From Melastoma dodecandrum (Eukaryota; Streptophyta; Magnoliopsida; Myrtales; Melastomataceae): a DNA stretch of 64,000 nucleotides. The translations under genes were made by a program, and so were the position numbers. Below the pieces are notes generated by a model. That model made no database searches. It was not told the origin of the DNA and saw only the letters and a program-made list of their open reading frames with translations. The stretch covers positions 144,301 through 208,300 of the forward strand of contig JARUPY010000569.1 in assembly GCA_029817715.1 (NCBI GenBank), given 5' to 3'. This document shows, piece after piece, positions 10,638 to 22,560 of this stretch (its first letter is position 1; each line of letters opens with the position of its first letter).

Positions 10638-12242
10638 TGAAGGATCTCCACCGGGCGCAGCGGAAGCTCGTTTCGAAAAATACTATTCGAAACACACCCC
10701 GGATCTTTGTGATATGTATAAATCGAATAATAAATAAGTTTAATAACACGTACCTTGTTGTTTGAAAACAACGAACGTTGTGGATTAGACTGTCTTCCAG
10801 AGTCCCAACCGTGACTCCTCTAGAAGTATCTACGCACACGTGACACGAAAACTCGAATTCCGTTTGGTGCTAGCCTTCGGAATTCTTTTCTGGTATTTTG
10901 CTTTCGGATGACTCAGTCTGTGGCCGAATGAAACTTTCCCTTTTTTTTCTTTTGCAAACCCACCACACTCATTCTCTTTGTGTGGCCGAAATTTTGTTGA
11001 TTTATAATGTAAATTCCGTGTGGTACCGACTTATTATTATTAATAATTAAATTTAATTATTGAGTTAACACGTAGCAAAGCTAGCTATTAATAGATATCA
11101 CCCACTCAGCAATGCTACGATTTGTTTCGATTAGCCAAATAGGCTTAGCCACGTAGCTTGTAAAAAATAATAATAAAATGATATATAATAATATAATATA
11201 ATAATATAATAATTAATTATTATATTATTATAATCTACAACTTAGACATATTTGATCAACTTAAATCCAACACTGGGATTTATTACTTCCGAATATGTTA
11301 GAATAAATTTGTAATCCAACAAATTCTAATTCTGAAAATTTATACTTTTAGTTCTAATTCCATTAGAATTAAATAATCAATTTCCGTGTTTACATACTTT
11401 TGCGTGCGACCCTCTAGGTTCTATATACGAAGGCAATGTACATCCATACATACACTGAGGTAACTGTCTAGCAACAGTTTTCAGCCACCCAACATAATAG
11501 AATATTAGTCATGAAGCAAAACCACATTGAACCAATTTCTGTGTAATTCAATCTCTTCATCTCACCGACATCCTGATTAATTCAGTGCATCATATGTCAT
11601 CACTGAATTAATCATTTTACTTGATTTCTGAGATATAATAGATCTTAACTTGAATGACCACGGCCGTGTGTTTAAAATCACTAATATCTCAATCAAGAGG
11701 CCATGATGTCAACTCTCTAATCCAAGAGAGCGATGAATCCTATATTGACTCAACACTATCCTCTCTACGCTTCGCTGCACACCCAATAACCGTATTACTC
11801 ACAATCCGATTAAAGACTGCTTTTAACGGCATCAAAGTGAACAACTCCACGCATAGAATAAATGGAGGTCTCAAGTCAGGAGATCAGTTACACTCGTTCA
11901 ACAAGAGAAGTGACCAATGACGCTTAATATGTGGTATTCTCTATAAACGGGTCGTGTCCAGTGTACCCTAAACTTAGGCACCCCCGAGTATAACTTGAAC
12001 ATTCACCCCTTGGTCTAACTCGACCTAAGTTATACTCGACGTTGATCTAGATGTTTATGTCCCATCTAAACATCTATCCGATCAAGGACAATTTTAGATT
12101 GACAAATAATCAATCTATGGGACTTTACCGTAAAGTTAATTACGAACAGAAAAGTAATTAATAATCAGTAAATACTTGTCTTTATTAACAACTATTCACA
12201 TATATTACAAAGTGTCTTGGCACATACGTGCACACACTAACA
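10638..12242 (-). repeat. TE2 3' LTR (left copy)
   Basis: Plus-strand ends TGAAGGATC and CACTAACA. It aligns throughout with 17280-18869, with scattered substitutions and indels, chiefly in the TAATAT-rich segment near 11180-11240. Both LTRs carry a short open frame (11654-11920 and 18293-18547), duplicated simply because LTRs are duplicated. Confidence 0.93.
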
Positions 12243-12255
12243 ATCTCCCACTTGC
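12243..12255 (-). other. TE2 polypurine tract
   Basis: On the minus strand GCAAGTGGGAGAT runs directly into the LTR start TGTTAGTG, beginning two bases after the RNase H stop codon. Confidence 0.85.
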
Positions 12256-12256
12256 A

Positions 12257-15200
12257 CTATTGCCAAGCACTATGAACTCTCAGTCCTAGGCCCCTCATAT
12301 GGGACTCATGTTTCTGCTGAGGTAAGGCCTTAGTGAGTGGATCTGCGATATTCTCGCTAGTGTCTACTTTACTTACCAACACATCACCCCTCTGAACAAT
12401 CTCTCTAAGGATGTGATATTTCCGTAGTACATGCTTGGATCGCTGGTGAGACCTTGGTTCCTTTGCCTGTGTTATGGCAGCATTGTTGTCACAGTATAGT
12501 AGAACTGGACCATGACTACTAGGAACCACTTCAAGTTCTGTCATGAAATTCTTGATCCAAACAGCTTCTTTTGCCGCTTCTGAAGCTGCTATGTACTCGG
12601 ACTCTGCTGTAGAATCCGCAACTGTTTCTTGCTTTGAACTTTTCCAGCAAACAGCTGCTCCATTTAGACAAAATATATAACCCAGCTGAGATTTCAGATC
12701 GTCACGATCTGTCTGGAAACTGGCGTCAGTATATCCTCTGACAATCAATTCCTCATCTCCTCCATAGACCAAGAACATATCTTTTGTTCTTCTTAGATAC
12801 TTGATGATAGTTTTGACTGCTGTCCAATGACACTCTCCAGAATCACCCTGATATCTACTTGTCATGCTCAAAGCATACGATACATCAGGTCTTGTACATA
12901 TCATGGCATACATGATGGATCCAATAGCCGAAGTATATGGTATATTACCCATTCTCTTTCTCTCCTCTGGTGTATATGGACACATCGCCTTGGAGAGTTG
13001 TATACCATGTGACATTGGCAAGAATCCTCTCTTGGAATCTTGCATATTGAATCTCTTTAGTACCTTATCAATATATGTACTTTGACTTAGTCCTAGCAGT
13101 CTTGTTTGTCGATCTCGGTATATTCTAATACCTAAGATATAGGTTGCTTCCCCAAGATCCTTCATTGCAAAACACTTATTCAGCCAATCTTTAGTAGATT
13201 CTAGACTGAACTTATCATTTTCAACAAGAAGTATATCGTCAACATACAGCACTAGAAAGACAATACTGCTCCCACTAATCCTTTTGTAAACGCAAGGTTC
13301 ATCTGGATTCTTGATGAAGCCAAAATCCTTAACCGCTTCATCAAATCTTATGTTCCAGCTCCGAGAAGCTTGCTTTAATCCATAAATGGATCTCTTCAGC
13401 TTACATACTTTATCTGTATTCTCGGACGTTATAAAACCAGGAGGTTGTACCATGTACACTTCCTCCTCTAGCCTTCCGTTTAAAAAGCAGTTTTAACGTC
13501 CATTTGCCAGATCTCGTTATCCTTGTAAGCTGCAATAGCAAGTAAAATCCGAATAGACTTCAGCATTGTAACTGGCGAAAATGTTTCATCATAGTCGATC
13601 CCTTGAAGTTGAGTGAAACCTTTTGCCACTAGCCTTGCTTTAAAGGTATTAACATTCACATCCATGTCGATCTTCTTCTTGAAGACCCACTTGCATCCAA
13701 TAGGTTTTATCCCAATTGGTACATCTACTAACTCCCAAACTTGGTTGGTATACATGGAGTCCATTTCGAAATTCATAGCATCTAGCCATTTCTCGGAATC
13801 TATTGAAGCAACTGCTTCCTCATAAGTCAACGGTTCGTCGTTCTCAACGAGTAGTACATCCTCATGTTGTGTTATAATCCACCCATATCTCTCGGGTTCT
13901 CGATGTACTCTCGTAGACTTACGTATATCTTGCGTTTCTTGAACATGTTCTGGTAATGGAGTCACTTGTACTTGTGGTACTATCTCCATATTAAACTGTT
14001 CATTTTCCAACTTGTCTGTAGTGTCTGAAATTTCTTCCAGACTTATTTTACTCCCACTACCCCTTTTAGAAATAAACTCTCTTTCTAAAAAGGTAGCATA
14101 TCGAGCAATAATAACTTTGTGCTCACTTGGAAGATAAAAATAATATCCCTTTGTTTCTTTGGGATAACCTACAAACATACACTTGATGGATCTTGCTGCA
14201 AGCTTATCAGAACTATCGTTCTTCACATAAGCATCGCAACCCCATACTTTGAGATAAGACAGGTTTGGTTTCTTCTCAAACCATAACTCATATGGTGTCT
14301 TATCTGCAGCCTTGGTTGGAACTCGGTTAAGTATGTATGCTGCCGTTTCTAAGGTATAGCCCCAAAATGATAATGGAAGACTTGCATGACTCATCATTGA
14401 TCTAACCATATCCATGAGTGTGCGATTTCTCCTTTCTGAAACACCATTCCACTCTGGCGTTCGAGGAGGTGTAAGTTGTGAAATTATGCCACACTCCTTG
14501 AGGTAATCAATGAATTCTTGACTAAGATACTCGCCCCCTCGATCACTTCGAAGGATCTTAATCTTCTTGTCAAGTTGGTTTTCTACTTCATTCTTAAACT
14601 CCTTAAACTTTTCAAGAGTTTCTGATTTTTACCGCATTAAATAGATATATCCATATCTGCTAAAATCATCAGTAAAAGTCACGAAGTAGATATAAGCTCC
14701 TCTGGCCTGAACTGACAATGGTCCACACACATCACTGTGTATGAGTTCTAGCAGTTCATTCGCTCTTTCTCCAATCTTGGAAAAAGGCTTCTTGGTCATC
14801 TTTCCTTGTAAACAAGCTTCGCATGTATCTATGGATTCTAATTCAAATGAATCCAAATACCCATCATTGAGTAATTTAGCAATACGCTTCTCGTTTATAT
14901 GACCAAGTCTACAATGCCAAAGGTAAGTTGGGTTTGAGTCACACGATTTCTGTTTCTTATTCTCGATGCAATGTATCGGCTCATGTAAGTTTAAAACATA
15001 CAAACCATTGTTTAAATATCCATATCCATAGAAAACATCATCTAAATAAAAGGAACATTTTATGTCCTTAAATTCAAAAACAAAACCCTTGGTGTCTAAA
15101 CTGGACACCGAGATGATGTTCTTAGAAAAACTTGGAACATAACAACAGTTTTCTAGTTTCAAAACAAGTCCACTGGGCAAACTTATTTTATAAGTCCCTA

Positions 15201-15327
15201 CAGCTAATACAGCTACTCTTGCTCCATTAGCCACTCGTAGGTCCATCTCGCCCTTGGACAACGGTCTGCATTCATTTAGTCTCTGTAGGTCAACACAGAT
15301 ATGAGAACTACATCCTGAATCTAGGAC
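12257..15327 (-). pseudogene. TE2 pol: protease, integrase, reverse transcriptase, RNase H, broken
   Basis: Read right to left: protease active site VLDSGCSSHIC (~15290); zinc-binding pre-integrase region (HCRLGHINEKR, then CEACLQGK); integrase D-D-E with [21 protein letters not shown] and [13 protein letters not shown]; then reverse transcriptase with KWVFKKKID and YVDDILL; and RNase H with YTDASF, CDNNAAI and ADPLTKALP ending at TAG 12257. Breaks: an in-frame stop at 14629-14631 inside integrase, and a one-base deletion in a T run near 13490 within the catalytic MDVKTAF region of reverse transcriptase. Open pieces are 14629-15261, 13480-14415 and 12257-13459. Confidence 0.93.
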
Positions 15328-16221
15328 CTATGAGGATGAAATAGAAAAATTACATTCAATCATAAAAATACCTGAAGCACCTGCCCCACTAGTATTTTTC
15401 TTTTGAAAGAGGTAGCAATTCTTCTTCCAGTGGCCTTTCTTGCCACAGTGAAAGTATATAGCTTCCTTCTCATCAGATTGGGGAATCTGTTGGCCTTTCT
15501 TCACTTTTGGCTTTTGGCCCGGGTGAGCAGACATCTTTGATTTCTTGACCATGGGGTTGAACTTCCCCTTGCTCATTCTCTTGTTGGTATTTCTCACCAA
15601 CATTGCATTTGAAACAGTCTTCTGTTTCATGTCTTTCTCTGCTGTCTTGAGCATGGTCAACAGATCGGCAAGACTCTTCTCCATGTTGTTCATATTAAAG
15701 TTCATCACGAACGGAGCGAACGATGGAGGTAGGGAACACAAAATGGCATCAACAGCCAAATGAGTGTCCATCTTGGAGCCCAAACTTGCGAGCTTCTCTA
15801 TGTACCCTATCATCTTGAGTACATGAGGCCCGACAGGGTTCCCTTCCTGCAATTTCATCCTGAAAAACGCTCTAGAGATTTCAAATCTCTCAGTCCGGGC
15901 ACTTTCTTGGAAGAGCTCGCGCAAATGGATATCAATATCCCTGGCGCTCATATTCTCATGCTGCTTCTGCAACTCTGGAGACATCGCAGATAACATGAGA
16001 CATTGCACGTCAATAGCATCTTCCACATATTGATCATAAATGATCCGATATGTTTCAGAAGTGTCTGCTATGGGCACAGCTGGTGGCTCAGAATCTAGTA
16101 CATGAAACTTTCTTTCTTGTTTCAGTACAATCTTGAGCTTACGATACCAGTCCAGGTAATTCGGTCCTTGGAGGATATTTTCTTTCTTCAAAATACTTCG
16201 CAGCGAAAAGTTTGTCGACAT
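15328..16221 (-). CDS. TE2 Gag polyprotein, 297 aa
   Basis: Capsid-like protein of the element. It starts MSTNFSLRSILKKENILQGP with the copia N-terminal signature (NYLDWYRKLKIVLKQ), then a helical UBN2-type gag domain (~50-190) and a basic tail. The zinc knuckle near residue 265 reads YFHCGKKGHWKKNC: the first zinc-ligand Cys is Tyr. It ends at TAG 15328, and the protease continues in the same frame immediately beyond, so gag and pol were one frame split by a single stop (nonsense change, or less likely programmed readthrough). Confidence 0.88.
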   Translation of the reverse strand: MSTNFSLRSILKKENILQGPNYLDWYRKLKIVLKQERKFHVLDSEPPAVPIADTSETYRIIYDQYVEDAIDVQCLMLSAMSPELQKQHENMSARDIDIHLRELFQESARTERFEISRAFFRMKLQEGNPVGPHVLKMIGYIEKLASLGSKMDTHLAVDAILCSLPPSFAPFVMNFNMNNMEKSLADLLTMLKTAEKDMKQKTVSNAMLVRNTNKRMSKGKFNPMVKKSKMSAHPGQKPKVKKGQQIPQSDEKEAIYFHCGKKGHWKKNCYLFQKKNTSGAGASGIFMIECNFSISSS

Positions 16222-17265
16222 CTACAGCAAATAAAATTTTAAATCATTATTTGTGAATAGTTATATAAAGGACTTTTATAAACTCCCACTATTTTATTCA
16301 AACCTAATAGCCCCCACCATTAGGCTCGGGAATTAGTTGGTAATAATTCCTAGCGGGACCGAATACTCAAATCCTATAGTGTGCACACAACTGAGCTGTA
16401 CCTACACACCATAGTCATTAAGTAGGCAGTACTCACCAATCACAAATTCACGTGACCCTCGGTATTATTATTAACTTAGGTTAATATTTTCTTAAACCCC
16501 TTGCCCATCAAATCAATTGACCTTAGCTAAGCTAACAAATCAATTAATCTGAGTTAAGTCGACCCATTAATAATTTATGAAAAACTACAACTGTACTTAC
16601 GTGAGCCCACAGCTGAACTGTACCGACTCACGAAATATGTTGATTATTTTCATTATTATTGATGGAGGGCAAATAAAACTTGTACTTAATATTCAGGGGA
16701 TTTTAGTTAATTGTCTCACCAATATCTATTGATGGGCTTAACAATTTTAATTTAAGCTCATTTTGTAACCCATTATTTTCTAATCCATATATTAAGTTGG
16801 GCTAAAAACATTCTCTCTCTCGGCCTTTTAGTTTCAAATTCAAACTATAACAAGTGTTACAATTACCTGGGATTTCTTATTTACTATTCAACCATCACAC
16901 CCTAAGTGTGATCACTGAAGGAAAAGAAAAAAAACAGCCACACATGGTGTGCCTTGCCAAAATCAATGTAGGACCGAAGTCTAGGTCAAACATTCGAAAC
17001 TCGGAACGAGACCCCGAAGTCTTTTACAAAATCCCACCCCATGGCATCCGCTCAATGTAGAAGAGGTTGCGACAATCACGATGCAATAAACTTTAGCAAA
17101 GGACTGGAACCCTCTACACAAACCAACGATTCTCCTCCTCAAATCTTTTACTATTTATCAACTAACCGTAGTTCTCTTAGTTATATACCGTTCAAAATCA
17201 AATAAGAACATTTTAAAAACAATTGTTAAATTAAAACATCAATTTATACGATACGATCACAAAAT
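16222..17265 (-). other. TE2 untranslated leader
   Basis: About 1 kb between the primer site and gag. It contains several CCCACAGCTGAACTGTACC-like words but no substantial frame. Confidence 0.7.
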
Positions 17266-17278
17266 AGCTTGGATACCA
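17266..17278 (-). other. TE2 primer-binding site
   Basis: On the minus strand TGGTATCCAAGCT follows the LTR end (CCCTTCA) after one base; it is a tRNA-Met-type site with two differences from TE1. Confidence 0.8.
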
Positions 17279-17279
17279 C

Positions 17280-18869
17280 TGAAGGGTTTCCATCGGACGC
17301 AGCGGAAGCTCGTTTCGAAAAATGCTATTCGAAACACACCCCGGATCTGTGTGATATGTATACATCGAATAGTAAATAAGTTTAATAACTCGTACCTTGT
17401 TGTTTGAAAACAACGAATGTTGTGGATTAGACTGTCTTCCAGAGTCCCAACCGTGACTCCTCTAGAAGTATCCACGCACACGTGACACGAAAACTCGAAT
17501 TCTGTTTGGTGCTAGCCTTCGGAATTCTTTTCTGGTATTTTGCTTTCGGAAGCCTCAGTCTGTGGCCGAATGAAACTTTCCCTTTTTTTTCTTTTGCAAA
17601 ACCACCACACTCATTCTCTTTGTGTGGCCGAAATTTTGTTGATTTATAATGTAAATTCCATGTGGTACCGACTTATTATTATTAATAATTAAATTTAATT
17701 ATTGAGTTAACACGTAACAAAGCTAGCTATTAATAGATATCACCCACTCAGCAATGCTACGATTTGTTTCGATTAGCCAAATAGGCTTAGCCACGTAGCT
17801 TGTAAAAAATAATAATAAAATGATATATAATAATATAATAATTAATTATTATAGTCCACAACTTAGATATATCTGATTAACTTAAATCCGATTTATTGCT
17901 TCCGAATATCTCAGAATAAATTTGTACTCCAACAAATTCTAATTCTGAAAATTTATTTCTTTTAATTTTAATATTCATTAGAATTAAATAATTAATGTCT
18001 GTGTCTACGTGCTTTTGCGTGCGACCCTCTAGGTTCTATATACGAAGGCAATGTATATCCATACAAAGACTGAGGTAACCGTCTAGCAACAGTTTTCAGC
18101 CACCCAACGTAATAGAATATTAGTCATGAACCAAAAACCACATTGAACCGATTTCTGTGTAATTTAATCTCTTCATCTCACCGACATCCTGATTAATTCA
18201 GTGCATTATGTGTCATCACTGAATTAATCATTTTACTTGATTTTTGAGATATAATAGATCTTAACTCGAATGTTAAACATTCATCCACAGCCGTGTGTTT
18301 AAAATCACTAATATCTCAATCAAGAGGCCATGATGTCAACTCTCTAATCCAAGAGAGCGATGAATCCTATATTGACTCGACACTATCCTCTCTACGCTTC
18401 GCTGCACACCCAATAACCGTATTACTCACAATCCGATTAAAGACTGCTTTTAACGGCATCAAAGTGAACAACTCCACGCATAGAATAAATGGAGGTCTCA
18501 AGTCAGGAGATCAGTTACACTCGTTCAACAAGAGAAGTGACCAATGACGCTTAATATGTGGTATTCTCTATAAATGGGTCGTGTCTAGTGTACCCTAAAC
18601 TTAGGCACCCCCGAGTATAACTTGAACATCCATCCCTTGGTCTAACTCGACCTAAGTTATACTCGACGTTGATCTAGATGTTTATGTCCCATCTAAACAT
18701 CTATCCGATCAAGGACAATTTTAGATTGACAAATAATCAATCTATGGGACTTTACCGTAAAGTTAATTACGAGCAGAAAAGTAATTAATAAACAGTAAAT
18801 ACTTGCCTTTATTAACAACTATCCACGTATATTACAAAGTGTCTTGGCACATACGTGCATACACTAACA
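17280..18869 (-). repeat. TE2 5' LTR (right copy)
   Basis: 1590 bp, plus-strand ends TGAAGGGTTTCC and CACTAACA, homologous to 10638-12242. Confidence 0.93.
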
Positions 18870-19256
18870 TGAAGGAGCTCTGTCGCATTGAAATTTTCGA
18901 AAACAGAAATCCCTAAAGCTTTCGACTCGTCGATTGGTCAAAAGTTGGCGCCTTGAGGGAATAATCAAGCAGATTTGATAGTGCTCCAAAGATCGACCCT
19001 TCTTCTTTGGCTGGATACGAAGACACAACACACAATAATGTTAAAAAGATTATGACAAAACTTAAAAGTTATTTGATATCAATAATTTACAAATTAGATT
19101 TAATTTTATTTATGACAGATAATTTGAAAGGTGATATTTGGTATTTTCAAAATTCCTCTTTACAAGTAAGAATTCTGAAAGATTTGACATTTGAATTTTG
19201 TTATTTTTTCTTACTTTAATTAAAAAAAAGGATGAATATATTTTTTTAAATTATAG
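18870..19256. other. TE2 right target duplication and unique flank
   Basis: TGAAG at 18870-18874 is the second target duplication. 18875-19256 continues the pre-insertion F-box upstream DNA and becomes AT-rich; no gene is visible. Confidence 0.7.
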
Positions 19257-20420
19257 GAGTTTTAGGGAAGTTGCTAATGATACGTGCACATAACCGTTAC
19301 GTTATTTATTAAATTTGCTTCGATTTTTAGTAAAATTTACTAAAAATCATTTTTTTTAGTAAAAAGACATCATAATTAGTAAAAAATTTGGTAAATTTTA
19401 CTACTATTTTACTGTTCATTTCCCCTGATCATGTAGGCGAGAGAGGAAGGAAAGGTCTATATTGATACCCTTTTATCTTGGATTCCACCTGTACAGTCGG
19501 TTGAAGATGGTTTACGGGTTAGATGCAGGTATTCCGCCTGCAATCGAAGAGGAAGAAGCTGGATTCCACCTGCAAAGTCAATACCTATCTAATTAAATGT
19601 TTACTATTGGGACTAATCAGTAAAAATTACTAAACTAATGTAAAAGATTAGTAATTAGGTTAGTAATATATGACTAGCCAGGAAAAATTACTAAACTAAT
19701 ATAAAAGATTAGTAATATATTTCGTAAATTTATTCAGGGGGCAAAATGGTAATTTCACAGCGACCGTAGGTTTGTAATTAGGTTCGGGTATCACTGTTCG
19801 GATTAGTAAATTATGAAAATAATTAGTAATACTTCACCAAAACTTTGTTAAAAATCCACGAAGAAATTAGTAAAGAGTTACGAAAATCGTACTACTTTCC
19901 AAATACTTTTACTAACTTAAACAGTGTTTTACTAAATATCACGAAAAAATTAGTAAGCTATTACTAAATTTAGTCAACTTTTACTAATAAAATTTAGTAC
20001 TTTTTACAAAAAATGAACAGTAAAATATTAGTAAAAAGTACTAAACAAAAAGTAGTAAAAAAGATTGAAAAAACAAAACTTTTACTAACAAAATTAATAA
20101 TCGTTTACTAAAAGTAAACAGTAACTTTTTCATAACAAGTTACTAAAAATATGATGATTTATCCCACATTTTTAGTAAATCATTACTAAAACTGAAGTGA
20201 AAATTAAAAAAAAAACTGAGTAAAATTACTAAATATGAATTAGTAAAATTTACTAAATATGAACAGTAAAAAATAGTAAAGTTTATAAAATTTTTTACTA
20301 ATTATGACATGTTTTTAATAAAAAAGGTGATTTTTAGTAAATTTTACTAAAAACCAAAGCAAATTTAATAAACAACGTAACGGTTATGTGCACGTATCGT
20401 TAGCCGCTTCCATGTTTTAG
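19257..20420. mobile_element. Mutator-like non-autonomous element with AGTAA/TTACT-rich interior (TE3)
   Basis: The ends at 19266 and 20411 are inverted repeats of at least 80 bp: GGAAG-GCTAA-GATACGTGCAC, then ATAACCGTTACGTT, then TTTATTAAATTTGCTT and TTTTTAGTAAAATTTACTAA. Flanking 9-mers GAGTTTTAG (19257-19265) and ATGTTTTAG (20412-20420) match at 7 of 9 positions, fitting the 9-bp duplications of Mutator-like elements. No transposase frame. The interior has about 22 AGTAA and 18 TTACT words, a near-repeat of GGATTCCACCTG (19479, 19561), and an imperfect direct repeat of ~35 bp (about 19622 and 19683). Confidence 0.78.
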
Positions 20421-21204
20421 TCTTCATTAAGCCATATACAAAGAAATCAACATTTCGTTTCCCTTCTCCTCCGCGAAACACACGTATTATAAGTATTTTT
20501 CTATTCAAATGTTTTTGATTCAATTCCACCTACTTTTCTGTCTCGAAACTTTCCAATTCGTTCATAAATTTTATTTTTCATTCAGAAAATGTAGAAAGTT
20601 CCATAGATCGTTACTTCTTTTCTCACTCATTTATAAAGAACCACATATCAGAATTACCTTTTAATTTTAAAATTTTGATTTCATGTCGACTTAGTTTTCC
20701 ATTCAAAACCTTATTCTTATGCAAAGAAGTAAATTAATTAACGATAATTGTTTGTCTTGACATATAAGTACACGCTAACATTTTCATCCCATGAGTACTC
20801 CAAAGGAAATTCTGAAGGCATCTCGCTGGAGTGCTAGGGAGCAAGGAGTTGTTCGAGGATTGGAACATTGAGCATGAAACGTGTTTGCCTATTTCTCTCT
20901 GCATTTATCTACTTAAATGAGATAGAAAAAGAAAAAAGAGTAAGATTATTAGTCCATTCCACTCATTTCTCAAATCTTTAAACCAAACACGCCATTAGTT
21001 GCTAGATAAGTAGGTAAATGCTTCCCGTCCTCGATATTCAAGCCCCCGAACACTCCTTTGTGGTCCTTCAAGATTATGCGTTCCCTAGGATGAAGAGGCT
21101 TCTTCATCACACACTTTCAAGGTATATGTTACGATGCCTCGATATCAAAAGTGAATGCAGCTCACAATAAATGCAAGCAACTATTCGGATCATGAGAATC
21201 CCGA
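20421..21204. other. No gene recognised
   Basis: AT-rich sequence without convincing frames. The distal part near 21000-21200 may be decayed continuation of the plant mobile domain gene that follows. Confidence 0.5.
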
Positions 21205-21477
21205 CTAATAAACACTTAATAGAGGTGGCACTACTGCCTCATAAAAAACACCATGAATGGGTTGTCCGTCGCATTTATAATGGCCCCAGAAGGAGATCGA
21301 GATCGTCCCGCATAACATTTCCAAGATGTTTAACTCAGGACTCCATGCTTCGAAGAATGCACACATAATATTTGTGTTCCAATTGTAGCTATAACATGAG
21401 CAGAAAAATGCGTTGATTATCCGAGCATCCACGAGAATGGCCTTGTTGTGAGATATTGCATCTTCTTGCCATTCCCA
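21205..21477 (-). pseudogene. Plant mobile domain (PMD) fragment cut by an LTR
   Basis: The minus-strand reading from 21477 starts WEWQEDAISHNKAI and contains IMCAFFEAWSPELN, SISFWGHYKCDGQPIHGV and FYEAVVPP. This order (W-W start, AFxEAWxPxTNTL, GExxISLWDLxxLGGLPIxGxFYDEVVP) is the plant mobile domain, found in MAIL1-like proteins and in Mutator and gypsy elements. Several consensus residues are lost (SLWDL is SFWGH). Its N-terminal side is cut by the LTR starting at 21478 and its C-terminal side stops at 21205. It may come from a transposon-borne copy rather than a host gene. Confidence 0.6.
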
Positions 21478-21782
21478 TGTTACACTCAGAGGGGAGGTGA
21501 ATTAGTGTTATGATCCAAATTAGAATTTTTAACTCTTTTTCACAACCCCGCAGCGGATGAAAGCTTTTGTTAAACAGAACATTCGATTGTGATTGCGAAT
21601 TTGTTTGATGGATACAGAGCTTTTCATAGTGGTTCGGCAAATTGCCTACTCCACTCTTCACCCAAAATATTGGATGGTTATCACTCAAACTCAATGTAGT
21701 AACGATTACAAGATTTGTAATGAAAACACTTCCTATAGTATAAACTAGTAGGTTCTATGCCACAGAGGACTGAGTGATGGAG

Positions 21783-22290
21783 CACAGACCAAAAGGTTCT
21801 GTACAGTAGAGACTTGTTACGAAGCACAAACCCGAAGGTTCTGTACTATAGTAACTCAGGCACAATACAGACCAGAAGGTTCTGTATCGAAGTAAGTTAG
21901 GCACAACACAGACCAGAAGGTTCTGTGTCGAAGTAGCTTAGGCACAACACAAACCAGAGGTCCTGTGTCGAAGAAGGTAAGGCACAATACAGACCAGAAG
22001 ATTCTGTATCGGATGTGTTAACCCTTTATAGCACAGATCAAGAGATTATGTACTAAAAGCGTCAACCTTCCATAGAACAAATCCAAGGATTATGTATCAC
22101 AAAAGGTATAGCACAGACCGTAAGGTTCTATACCAAGAGTATGTCAATCTTTAACAAACCAAAATGGTTTGTATTAGAAATGACTTGAAGTAAGCACAGA
22201 CCGTAAGGTTATGCACTAAAGTAGATTCACTGACCAAAATGTTCTGCACTACAGTGGTTGTACAGACCCGAAGGTTCTACACTACACTAG
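21783..22290. repeat. Array of ~13 imperfect 40-bp hairpin repeats in TE4
   Basis: Units of about 40 bp begin near 21783, 21824, 21861, 21902, 21942, 21983, 22032, 22075, 22112, 22155, 22195, 22229 and 22262. The core is ACAGACCAGAAGGTTCTGT, whose arms ACAGA and TCTGT pair. Palindrome-rich LTRs are a described Sirevirus property. Confidence 0.8.
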
Positions 22291-22329
22291 GTAGCACGCG
22301 TTAACGGGACTAACAAGGTAACAAATGTG

Positions 22330-22560
22330 CAATCCCCTCAAGGATAACGACTTCGTGGCGTACCCCACGCGAGCACGTAGCGAACCCTACGCAAGCGGAC
22401 AGCGACCCCTGTCCAAGGATGGATTTTCACTCCGGCGACTCTACACGACCTGCACGATCTCCTCGAGATAGCGACTATGTGGCGTACCCCACACGAGCAC
22501 GTAGCGATCTCTACGCAAGCAGACAGAGTCCTCTCTGTCCTAGGGTAGACAGCATTCCCT
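22330..22560. repeat. Two-copy ~115-bp direct repeat in TE4
   Basis: Copies at about 22345 and 22460 share GTGGCGTACCCCAC-CGAGC, ACGTAGCGA-C-CTACGCAAGC and GACAG. Each also holds the small palindrome GTGGCGTACCCCAC. Confidence 0.7.

Larger units (their letters stand above)
10638..18869 (-). mobile_element. Complete copia retrotransposon with target duplication (TE2)
   Basis: An 8.2-kb element on the minus strand: LTRs 10638-12242 and 17280-18869, primer site beside the right LTR, purine tract beside the left LTR, and gag, protease, integrase, reverse transcriptase and RNase H in copia order. The 5-bp direct duplication TGAAG flanks it at 10633-10637 and 18870-18874, so the structure is one unrearranged insertion. 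Coding capacity is broken by two in-frame stops and one frameshift, so this copy is not autonomous. Confidence 0.95.

Noticed and set aside
11654..18547. Nearly identical 84-88 codon frames at 11654-11920 and 18293-18547 as a possible conserved peptide
   Set aside because: They lie at equivalent positions of the two LTRs of TE2; identity follows from LTR duplication, and there is no other evidence for translation.
21783..22290. CRISPR-like array
   Set aside because: Units are imperfect tandem repeats with no unique spacers, in a plant LTR; CRISPR does not apply.
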